Part shown: positions 16,564-23,006 of the stretch, one piece after another
Layout of the letters: the number at the start of each line of letters is the position of its first letter
Numbering within the stretch: the stretch's first letter is position 1
DNA from: Phycisphaerae bacterium
GTDB lineage: Bacteria > Planctomycetota > Phycisphaerae > UBA1845 > UTPLA1
Length of the DNA stretch: 64,000 nucleotides
NCBI GenBank assembly: GCA_035275405.1
Contig: DATEMU010000003.1
Span: forward strand, 806,001-870,000
Direction of reading: 5' to 3'
Program-made: the position numbers and the translations under genes
The notes under the pieces: generated by a model
What the model was told of the DNA's origin: nothing
The model's input: the letters and a program-made list of their open reading frames with translations, nothing else
Databases searched by the model: none

Positions 16564-16914
16564 ATGGAGAAGAGAGTCAAATGGTATTATCACCGTAAGG
16601 GGTGAGGGTCTTGTGGCAAGTCGCAAGGGTTCCTTGCGAAACAGAAAATCGAGCCGGCGGAAGTCGTGGATGCGAAGAAAGTCCGATTGGGCAGAGCGGA
16701 GGCGCTGGCGCTCGCGAAATCGGCGGCGCGGGTCGTCGTGGCCAAGGGCCAGTCAATCGTTACGTTCGACATGAAGACGCCGCCGAGCGATGCGGAACTC
16801 TTGCAGGCGATTCTCGGGCCGACGGGGAATTTGCGGGCGCCGACGTTGCGCGTGGGGCGCACGTTGCTCGTGGGATTCGATCTGGACACATATCAAGCAC
16901 ATCTCGGAAAATGA
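16564..16914 (+). CDS. ArsC/Spx-like thioredoxin-fold selenoprotein (TGA read as selenocysteine)
   Basis: The reading frame runs from ATG 16564 to TGA 16912 with one internal TGA at 16603-16605. A ribosome site GGGGAGG sits 6 bases before the ATG, while the GTG at 16666, the first start after the TGA, has none. Read through, the protein has 116 residues; residues 5-20 are VKWYYHRKGUGSCGKS, so the TGA gives U14 in a U-x-x-C pair (U14, C17). That is where ArsC/Spx-family thioredoxin-fold proteins carry their redox Cys. The C-terminal GPTGNLRAPTLRVGRTLLVG, with the cis-Pro-like RAPT, also fits the family often named 'ArsC family (seleno)protein'. A perfect 8-bp hairpin follows the TGA (listed separately). 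The stop overlaps the VOC gene (ATGA). Redox activity is inferred; a Cys-to-stop mutation is the main alternative. Confidence 0.85.
16621..16639 (+). promoter_or_regulatory. bacterial SECIS-like hairpin
   Basis: TCGCAAGG pairs perfectly with CCTTGCGA around the 3-base loop GTT. The loop lies 23 bases after the in-frame TGA (16603-16605) and begins with G. Bacterial SECIS elements are hairpins inside the coding sequence just after the UGA, with a G at the start of the apical loop, which SelB binds. The helix is formed by codons 20-26 of the gene. Confidence 0.75.
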
Positions 16915-17327
16915 GAGACGAACCGGTTGGACAGCGGATTGCACAGGTGACCCTCGTGGTGCGAGAGTATGACGAGGCGATTCGGTTTTACACCGAAACG
17001 TTGGGGTTTGTCCTGCTGGAGGACACGGATTTAGGGGGCGGGAAGCGGTGGGTACGGGTTGCGCCGGCGGGTGGGGCGGGCGTTGAATTGTTGCTGGCGC
17101 GGGCGGTGACGGAGGAGCAGCGGGGCCGCGTGGGCGATCAGACTGGTGGGCGGGTGTTCTTGTTCCTGGAGACCGACGATTTTTGGCGGGATTACGAGGC
17201 CTTGCGGGCGAAGGGAATTGAGTTCGTGCGACCGCCGCGCGAGGAAGTGTATGGGACGGTGGCGGTGCTTCAGGATTTGTACGGCAACAAGATTGATTTG
17301 ATCGAGCCAAAAGAAAAAGAAGATTAA
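16911..17327 (+). CDS. VOC (glyoxalase/dioxygenase superfamily) protein
   Basis: A 138-residue single-domain protein of the vicinal-oxygen-chelate superfamily: IAQVTLVVREYDEAIRFYTE at the start, then LGFVLLEDTD, and a second beta-alpha-beta-beta-beta unit ending VLQDLYGNKIDLIEP. The usual first metal ligand (His in HVTLVV) is Gln here, so metal use may differ. Translation is coupled to the selenoprotein by an ATGA overlap, which suggests a shared pathway, perhaps detoxification or thiol chemistry, but the substrate is unknown. A start within the selenoprotein gene is possible but would shadow it. Confidence 0.85.
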   Translation: MRDEPVGQRIAQVTLVVREYDEAIRFYTETLGFVLLEDTDLGGGKRWVRVAPAGGAGVELLLARAVTEEQRGRVGDQTGGRVFLFLETDDFWRDYEALRAKGIEFVRPPREEVYGTVAVLQDLYGNKIDLIEPKEKED

Positions 17328-17460
17328 CCACAGAGACACAGAGGCACGGAGACGACGCAGAAAAATGTCGATAAGGCGCGAGCGATCAACTTCGAGGTTG
17401 ATTAATGGAAGATCCAATAGCCGTTGTGGTTTTCTCTGTGTCTCAGTGCCTCTGTGGTGA
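17328..17460. repeat. inverted pair of the CCACAGAG repeat
   Basis: ACCACAGAGACACAGAGGCA at 17328-17347 begins one arm. The imperfect reverse complement CTCTGTGTCTCAGTGCCTCT, extending to 17460, begins at 17434. About 80 bases lie between. The pair sits between the convergent VOC gene and CPBP gene, as the similar pair at 2668-2760 sits between convergent genes. Confidence 0.8.
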
Positions 17461-17502
17461 TTCAGGCTTCTTAAACCGAGGCGTTGGCAAGGGGAGGGAG
17501 CG

Positions 17503-18288
17503 TTACACCAGGAAGGCCATGACGTCGTAGGTGACGTGGCAACCGACGGCGAGGCCGAAGCCGCGCATGACGAAGACGGCGGCGAGGTAGGCGCCGGCGG
17601 CGGCGCGGAAGGCGAATTCCTTGGAGGACCAGGGATCGGCGCCGACGGGGTAGTAATGGTGCGCGGCGAAAGCGAGCGAGGAGAGGATGACGGCGAGGGC
17701 CACGCCCGTCACTTGGCGGAGGCGGAGCACATCAACGAGGAGAATAGTGAGCAGCGTGATGATGATGAGGCGGAAGAGGAGTTCTTCGTAGAGACCGGCG
17801 CCGACGGAGAGGAGGAGATCGTCCCAGCGACTTCCGGAGGAATGCGTGGTGCCGTCGGTCGTCGCCTGGAGGACGGGCAGCCAGCGGTTGAGCAGGAGGA
17901 GCGGGATGGAGAGGAGGATGCTCTCGCCCGCCATTCCGGCGAGGGGCTGACCAGCGACGCGCCAGGGATTGCGGCTGGCCAGGTGCCAGACCAGGAGCAC
18001 GGCGACGAGGGCCGCGCCGGGGAGGTAGTAGCCAGTCGCGCCGAAGAGGCTGAAGAACCACTTGAGAAGTTGTTGGGCGGCAAGGGCGGGGCGCTCGCCT
18101 TCGGGGAGGCTGCCGTGGAGGATGGCCATGCCGATCTCGTAGGCGAGGACCATGGGCAGGAGGAAGACGAGGCATTGCAGCGGACGATGGGTGATGTCCC
18201 AATAGTCGTCGGAGGCGCCGGGCCGCTTCCGGGCGGGCTTGCGCGCTAAGGTCTTGGGTGGCTTTCGCCTGGTCCGTGGCTTGGCCAT
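17503..18288 (-). CDS. CPBP-family intramembrane protein (CAAX-protease-like)
   Basis: A 261-residue integral membrane protein. After a basic N-terminal stretch (MAKPRTRRKPPKTLARKPAR) there are about seven or eight membrane segments. The three CPBP motifs are present: EE-x3-R in YEELLFR, an H-x3 motif in FAAHHYYP, and a final His in VGCHVTYD. These are the putative glutamyl-protease residues of the Abi/CAAX family. The start at 18288 (ATG, 7 bases after AAGGA) is preferred to an ATG 132 bases upstream. Substrate unknown; bacterial members have been linked to bacteriocin immunity or membrane-protein processing. Confidence 0.85.
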   Translation of the reverse strand: MAKPRTRRKPPKTLARKPARKRPGASDDYWDITHRPLQCLVFLLPMVLAYEIGMAILHGSLPEGERPALAAQQLLKWFFSLFGATGYYLPGAALVAVLLVWHLASRNPWRVAGQPLAGMAGESILLSIPLLLLNRWLPVLQATTDGTTHSSGSRWDDLLLSVGAGLYEELLFRLIIITLLTILLVDVLRLRQVTGVALAVILSSLAFAAHHYYPVGADPWSSKEFAFRAAAGAYLAAVFVMRGFGLAVGCHVTYDVMAFLV

Positions 18289-18348
18289 GGCGGTATCCTT
18301 ACCGCGCCGGGGGAGAGACCGCAATAAAGTGGAAGCGCCGGACACCTT

Positions 18349-19017
18349 ATGACATCGACTACCGGGGAATTGTTGCAGGAGTTCTACACGGCGCTGTACC
18401 GCGCCTATGGCCCGCAGCACTGGTGGCCGGGGGAGGGACCGACGGAGATCGTGATCGGGGCGATCCTGACGCAGAACACGAACTGGCAGAATGTGGAGAA
18501 GGCGATCGCCCAGTTACGGGCGGCGAGGATGATCGATTGGGCGGCGCTTCGCGATATTGAGATCGAGCGGCTGGCGGAGTTGATCCGGCCGGCGGGGTAT
18601 TACAATGTGAAGGCCAAGCGGTTGAAGAACTTTGTCGGGTGGTTGTGGGAGCGTTACGAAGGCGATCTGACCCGGCTGCGCGACGTGCCGCTGGAGCAGC
18701 TCCGTGAAGAATTGCTTAGCGTCAACGGCATCGGGCGCGAGACGGCGGATTCGATTCTCCTATACGCGCTGGATCGGCCGAGCTTCGTCGTGGATGCGTA
18801 CACGGCGCGACTCGCGCGGCGGCATCGGCTGATCGATGAGGACGCGGACTACGAGCGGCTCAAGGCGTTATTCGAGGATGCGCTGCCGGCTGATGTGGCG
18901 CTCTTCAATGAGTATCACGCGTTGATCGTGGCGGTCGGCAAGCGGCACTGCAAATCCAAGGCGCAGTGCGCAGGCTGTCCGTTGGAGCAGTTCGAACACG
19001 AGGTGGAGAGCTGCTGA
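18349..19017 (+). CDS. HhH-GPD DNA glycosylase of the endonuclease III family, non-canonical catalytic residue
   Basis: A 222-residue helix-hairpin-helix glycosylase with an iron-sulfur cluster. The HhH motif is LLSVNGIGRETADSILLYAL (about 122-141), and the conserved catalytic Asp is Asp149 in FVVDAYTAR. The catalytic Lys of endonuclease III, expected in the sequence GVGRKTA, is Glu131 here. This 'ING-IG-x-E-(S/T)AD' form recalls the MagIII 3-methyladenine glycosylases rather than the bifunctional AP lyase. Cys201, Cys207, Cys210 and Cys222 could bind a [4Fe-4S] cluster, although the spacing (C-x5-C-x2-C-x11-C) differs from the usual C-x6-C-x2-C-x5-C. It probably removes damaged bases without lyase activity. 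Confidence 0.85.
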   Translation: MTSTTGELLQEFYTALYRAYGPQHWWPGEGPTEIVIGAILTQNTNWQNVEKAIAQLRAARMIDWAALRDIEIERLAELIRPAGYYNVKAKRLKNFVGWLWERYEGDLTRLRDVPLEQLREELLSVNGIGRETADSILLYALDRPSFVVDAYTARLARRHRLIDEDADYERLKALFEDALPADVALFNEYHALIVAVGKRHCKSKAQCAGCPLEQFEHEVESC

Positions 19018-19110
19018 TCGAAAGGCAACCGAAGCGCGAGGCGAGATCGCACCTTTTCCCTGGGAGGGGGGTTGACGCCGCGTAGCGATGAAGGAGCGAC
19101 GGACGGCCCG

Positions 19111-19239
19111 TTAGCTCATCATCTTCTTTTGATACATCCGGTAGGCGACGAGGATGATCACCAACGCGCCGGCACTGACCCAGGTGTACCAGGGAAACCA
19201 GTCGGTGATGCCGGCCAAAAGCGTGAGATGGGGACTCAT
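19111..19239 (-). CDS. 42-residue single-pass membrane peptide
   Basis: A small frame on the minus strand starts at ATG 19239, 7 bases after AGGAG, and stops at 19111. The product has a Trp-rich amphipathic start (DWFPWYTW), one membrane helix (about 18-33, SAGALVIILVAY) and a positively charged tail (RMYQKKMMS). It lies between two supported genes where no other frame competes. I do not recognise a homologue; it may be a small membrane regulator or accessory subunit, and a chance frame cannot be excluded. Confidence 0.6.
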   Translation of the reverse strand: MSPHLTLLAGITDWFPWYTWVSAGALVIILVAYRMYQKKMMS

Positions 19240-19353
19240 TTATTAGCTCCTGCGATTCCAAACGCCACGTACCGTAAAGAACCCGATGCCGAGCAGCCTT
19301 TGGCCCCGCGGCATCCCAACGTCGGTTTGTTCTATCCCGCGCCTTTGCGCCTG

Positions 19354-19887
19354 TCAAGTGCTGTATTCACGCGATCTTAGCTGTGACCGCAGCGCGGTTT
19401 CCAGCTCCACGATCGTACGACAATCCACGATTTTGTCGGTTCGACGATGGTCGATGCTTTGGCCGGCGAGCCGCTGCGCCCAGCCGCCGCCGGGCGACAA
19501 GGCGATGATCGGCCGGTCGTACATCCAGGCGAAGGCGATCTCGCTGAGGGTGCCCGCTGCGCCGCCGATGGCGAGGATCACGTCGCCGGCGATGGCGGTG
19601 ATGACATTCCGCGCCCAGCCGAGGCCGGTGGGGATGACATAGTGGGAGTGGCCGTTGGCCTCGTCCATTCCGGTGCCGGGGACGACGGCGATGACGATGC
19701 CTCCGGCCTCGGCGCAGCCTTTGGAAGCGGCGTCCATGATGCCATCGCGACCGCCGGTGACGAGTGCGGCGTTGAGTTTGGCGATGACCGCGCCGGCTTC
19801 GTAGGCGAGCTTCATGAGGGCGTCGTCGGCTTCGGAGGAACCGATGATGGCGATTTGGGGGCGGCGGAGGGATTTTGGATTGGTCAT
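19354..19887 (-). CDS. LOG/TIGR00725-like Rossmann-fold nucleotide-binding protein
   Basis: About 177 residues from ATG 19887. Motifs are VTGGRDGIMDAASKGCAEAG and AIGGAAGTLSEIAFAWMYDRP, typical of the TIGR00725 branch of the LOG/YpsA-like family. In the cytokinin-activating LOG proteins a PGGxGTxxE motif is present; here it is replaced by GGAAGTLSE, so phosphoribohydrolase activity is doubtful. It lies 25 bases downstream of gatB on the same strand, so it is probably the last gene of that operon. Confidence 0.82.
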   Translation of the reverse strand: MTNPKSLRRPQIAIIGSSEADDALMKLAYEAGAVIAKLNAALVTGGRDGIMDAASKGCAEAGGIVIAVVPGTGMDEANGHSHYVIPTGLGWARNVITAIAGDVILAIGGAAGTLSEIAFAWMYDRPIIALSPGGGWAQRLAGQSIDHRRTDKIVDCRTIVELETALRSQLRSREYST

Positions 19888-19912
19888 TGTTCGAGCACCT
19901 CTTTCGTATTGT

Positions 19913-21409
19913 CTACCCACCCTTGGATATTCGTAGCTCCCCAAGCTTCTTTTCGATGAATTCGCCCGCGAGCTTCGGATCGGCCTTGCCTTGGGAGATC
20001 TTCATGATCTGGCCGCGGAGGAAGCCGGGGGCGGCCTTGGATTTCTTGGGATTGTCGCCTAAGGCGTCGGCCACGGCCTGGGGGTTTTCGGCGAAGGCCT
20101 GATCGACCCAGGCGAGCGTGGCGGATTCGTCGCGGACCTGAAGGAGACCGAGGCGGCGGGCGACAGTGAGCGGCGGTTCGGCGGCGTCGGCGGGGAGAGT
20201 GCAGATTTCGGCGGCGACCTGGGCGGCGGCAGTGGCGCTGATGGAGCCGTCTTGCACAATCTTGGCTAATTCGGTAACGGCGAGCGCTGTGATACCCAAG
20301 CGGCTGATCGTGGCGCCGCGGGCGGAGGCGAGGTTGTTCCAGATTCCGACGAAGTGCTTGGTTAGCAGCTTGGCATCGGCGCCGGCCTTCAGCGCGTCCT
20401 CATAAAGGGCGGCCGTTTCGCGGTCCGCCAGGATGACTTCGCAGTCCTTCGCGGTCATGCCGAATTCGGCGATGAAGCGGCGCTCCTTTATCGACGGCAG
20501 CTCGCCGATTTCACCGCGCAAGCGCTCCAGCCAGGCCGCGTCCACCTTGACCGGCACGAGGTCGGGGTCGGGGAAGTAGCGGTAGTCGTGGGACTCTTCC
20601 TTGCCGCGCTGGAACTCGGTGACCTCGCGGACGTCGTCCCAGCCGAAGTTCATTTTGCCCTTCTTGGCGAGCGTATAGTCGGGGTCGGCCTTCCAGGCGG
20701 CGATCTGGCGGTCGATCTCGTACTGGATCGCGCTACGGACCGAGCGGAAGCTGTTGAGGTTCTTGATCTCGCTGATGGGTGTGCGGTGTTCGACGCCGCC
20801 CTCCGTGATGGCGACGTTGACGTTCGGCTCGAAGCGCATCTGGCCCTTCTGCATGTTGGCCTGGGAGATGCCGAGGTAGCGGACGAGCCGCTGCAACTCG
20901 ACGCAGAAGGTGTAGGCCTCGTCCGCGTCGGAGAGGTCGGGCTTGGTGACAATTTCGAGGAGCGGCGTGCCGGCGCGGTTGAGGTCGACGCGGGTGTGGT
21001 CGAGTCCTTCGTGCAGATTCTTGCCGGCGTCTTCTTCCAGGTGCGCTCGGATGATGCCGATTTTTTTTAATGAACCGTCGGGCTTCGCGATTTCAAACGC
21101 CCCATCCGCCGAGAGCGGCAGGTCGTACTGGCTGATCTGGTAGTTCTTGGGCATGTCGGGGTAGTAGTAGCTCTTGCGGTCCCACTTGGTGAACGGGGCG
21201 ATGCGGCAGCCGAGGGCGAGACCGGCCTTGATGGCGAAGTCGACGGCAAGGCGGTTCATGACCGGGAGCGCGCCGGGTAGGCCCAGGCAGACGGGGCACG
21301 TGAGGCTGTTGGGTTCGGCGGCGAACTCAACCGGGCAGCGGCAGAACATCTTCGTCCGCGTGGCAAGCTGGACGTGGATCTCGAGGCCGATGATGGGGCG
21401 GGTTTGCAT
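19913..21409 (-). CDS. gatB: Asp/Glu-tRNA amidotransferase subunit B
   Basis: A 498-residue GatB. Subunit B binds the misacylated tRNA and activates the side chain of Glu-tRNA(Gln) or Asp-tRNA(Asn), while GatA supplies ammonia. Family motifs: GLEIHVQLATRTKMFCRCP (zinc-ligand Cys pair with TCPVCLGLPGALPV), KNYQISQYDLPL, and LEEDAGKN. The C-terminal about 150 residues form the YqeY-like tRNA-binding domain. gatA and gatC are not next to it, so the complex must be encoded elsewhere. It is downstream of the zinc-ribbon and cinA genes in a minus-strand run. Confidence 0.96.
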   Translation of the reverse strand: MQTRPIIGLEIHVQLATRTKMFCRCPVEFAAEPNSLTCPVCLGLPGALPVMNRLAVDFAIKAGLALGCRIAPFTKWDRKSYYYPDMPKNYQISQYDLPLSADGAFEIAKPDGSLKKIGIIRAHLEEDAGKNLHEGLDHTRVDLNRAGTPLLEIVTKPDLSDADEAYTFCVELQRLVRYLGISQANMQKGQMRFEPNVNVAITEGGVEHRTPISEIKNLNSFRSVRSAIQYEIDRQIAAWKADPDYTLAKKGKMNFGWDDVREVTEFQRGKEESHDYRYFPDPDLVPVKVDAAWLERLRGEIGELPSIKERRFIAEFGMTAKDCEVILADRETAALYEDALKAGADAKLLTKHFVGIWNNLASARGATISRLGITALAVTELAKIVQDGSISATAAAQVAAEICTLPADAAEPPLTVARRLGLLQVRDESATLAWVDQAFAENPQAVADALGDNPKKSKAAPGFLRGQIMKISQGKADPKLAGEFIEKKLGELRISKGG

Positions 21410-21451
21410 GGCCTAGAGAATAAGGGATTGAGGGATTTAGGGAATGAGGGA

Positions 21452-21751
21452 TTAAGGGGGTGGTCCGTCGGCGTTGCTCGGAGTTCCGCATTCCGGGCAG
21501 ATGCCGGACTGGTTTCCGGTCAGATTGTAACCGCAGGATTTGCAACACATGGGAGACCGTTCGACGACGTTTATTTCCCGTAGAAAAGGAAGAATTTGGA
21601 ACAAGGCGTAAAGGAAAGGGATCCGGGCTTCAAACGCGTTACCGCGCTTCAGAAGAGATTGGCAATTCGTACAGCGTTTGCTGCTGAATGGACTGATGGG
21701 TATATCGGTCTGGTGCTCACAAACCGGGCATTTGGAACGCATAGTGAGCAT
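21452..21751 (-). CDS. small protein with two zinc ribbons
   Basis: A 99-residue protein. The N-terminal CPVC (Cys8, Cys11) with CTNC (Cys27, Cys30) can form a first zinc site. The C-terminal CKSCGYNLTGNQSGICPECG (Cys70, Cys73, Cys85, Cys88) is the Planctomycete ribbon seen also at 5183-5785 and 8063-8545. It has no membrane helix. The ATG at 21751 lies one base after the cinA stop, so translation is probably coupled. Function unknown. Confidence 0.78.
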   Translation of the reverse strand: MLTMRSKCPVCEHQTDIPISPFSSKRCTNCQSLLKRGNAFEARIPFLYALFQILPFLREINVVERSPMCCKSCGYNLTGNQSGICPECGTPSNADGPPP

Positions 21752-21752
21752 T

Positions 21753-23006
21753 TCATCGCTGGATGTTTTTAAGCAGTTCCAGCCGCAGCAAATTCAGCGC
21801 GCATTTGGCCGTGCGGTCGCGAATCTCCGAGCGGGTTAGGATTTCGCCGAGGCGGAGTTCCTTGACGACGACGTTCGCCAGTGTCGCCAGAGTGATGTAA
21901 ACCAACCCGACGGGCTTTTCGGGGGTACCGCCGGTCGGGCCCGCCACGCCAGTTGCCGAGAGGGCGTAGTATGTGTCGCTGATCTCGCGGCACTTCTGCG
22001 CCATGACTTCGGCGACGGCGGCGCTCACCGCGCCGTGTTGCCCGATCAGTTCGGCGGGAATACCGAGCAGGCGGTGCTTGGACTCGTTTGCGTAGGTAAT
22101 GAACGACTGCGTGAAATACGCGCTGCTGCCGGAAACGTCGGTTAGCATTTTGGCGATGAGACCGCCGGTGCAGGATTCGGCAGTGGAAATCGTCTTTTTC
22201 TGGTCGATGAGCAGCTTGGCGACGGCATCGGCCAGCGTCTCGTCGCCCTCGCCATAAACGACGTTTCCCAGGCGCGAGATCAGCTCGAAGACATCGACGT
22301 CCGCCAGGCGGGCGGCCTCGTCGTGCGTCGCGCCTTGGGCATTCACGCGAATGGAGATGATCAGGTCGGCGGCGCTGGTGCCGACGGCGGGGTTGCGACC
22401 GCGCTCCATCAAATCGGCGATCTTCTCGCCGACTTCGGCCTCGGGCATGCCGAAGGTGTGAAGCGTGCGCTGGACGATTGTCTCGCCGGCCGCTGCCTCC
22501 TCGATGAACGGAAGGACGTACTGCTCGAACATCATCTTCATTTCGCGCGGGACACCGGGCATGACGTAGATATCCGTGAGACCGACGACGGCGTGAAAGC
22601 CAGGGGCGGTGCCGAAATGGTTGCGGATCGGCTTGGCCCCGTCGGGGAACATCGCCTGCGTTCGATTTTCGGGGTGCATGGCCCGCTTGCGCGCTCGAAA
22701 ATATTCCTCGATGTACTTGAATGACTGTTCGTCGAATCGGAGCTGGACATCCATCGCCGCGGCGACCGCCTGGCGGGTCACGTCGTCCGGCGTGGGGCCG
22801 AGACCGCCGGTGACGAGGACCAGCTCGGTCTCGTTGGCGGCGGTGCGGATCGCCTGCTCGATAGCGGCCTGCTGGTCGTCAATCGTCACGTGCTTCGCGC
22901 AGGCGACGCCCACCGCGGCGAGCTTCTGTGCGAGCCAGGCCGTGTTGGTGTCGACGGTCTGACCGAGGGCGAGTTCGGTGCCGATGCTGATGATCTGGGC
23001 GTTCAT
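21753..23006 (-). CDS. cinA: CinA-family NMN amidohydrolase / competence-damage protein
   Basis: A 417-residue two-domain CinA. The N-terminal COG1058 domain has GTELALGQTVDTNTAWLAQ and GGLGPTPDDVTRQA (ADP-ribose pyrophosphatase-like, MoaB fold). The C-terminal PncC domain has TAESCTGGLIAKMLTDVSGS, including the nucleophile-region Ser-Cys and the SAYF strand. The protein recycles NMN to nicotinic acid mononucleotide. It overlaps the membrane-protein gene upstream (ATGA) and is followed by the zinc-ribbon gene one base later. Confidence 0.92.
   Translation of the reverse strand: MNAQIISIGTELALGQTVDTNTAWLAQKLAAVGVACAKHVTIDDQQAAIEQAIRTAANETELVLVTGGLGPTPDDVTRQAVAAAMDVQLRFDEQSFKYIEEYFRARKRAMHPENRTQAMFPDGAKPIRNHFGTAPGFHAVVGLTDIYVMPGVPREMKMMFEQYVLPFIEEAAAGETIVQRTLHTFGMPEAEVGEKIADLMERGRNPAVGTSAADLIISIRVNAQGATHDEAARLADVDVFELISRLGNVVYGEGDETLADAVAKLLIDQKKTISTAESCTGGLIAKMLTDVSGSSAYFTQSFITYANESKHRLLGIPAELIGQHGAVSAAVAEVMAQKCREISDTYYALSATGVAGPTGGTPEKPVGLVYITLATLANVVVKELRLGEILTRSEIRDRTAKCALNLLRLELLKNIQR

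Noticed and set aside
16564-16665. Reading the in-frame TGA at 16603 as a pseudogene stop
   Set aside because: The frame is otherwise intact on both sides, has an ideal ribosome site, the TGA is at the redox-Cys position and a SECIS-like hairpin follows. Selenocysteine is the simpler reading, though it still needs SelA-D in the genome.
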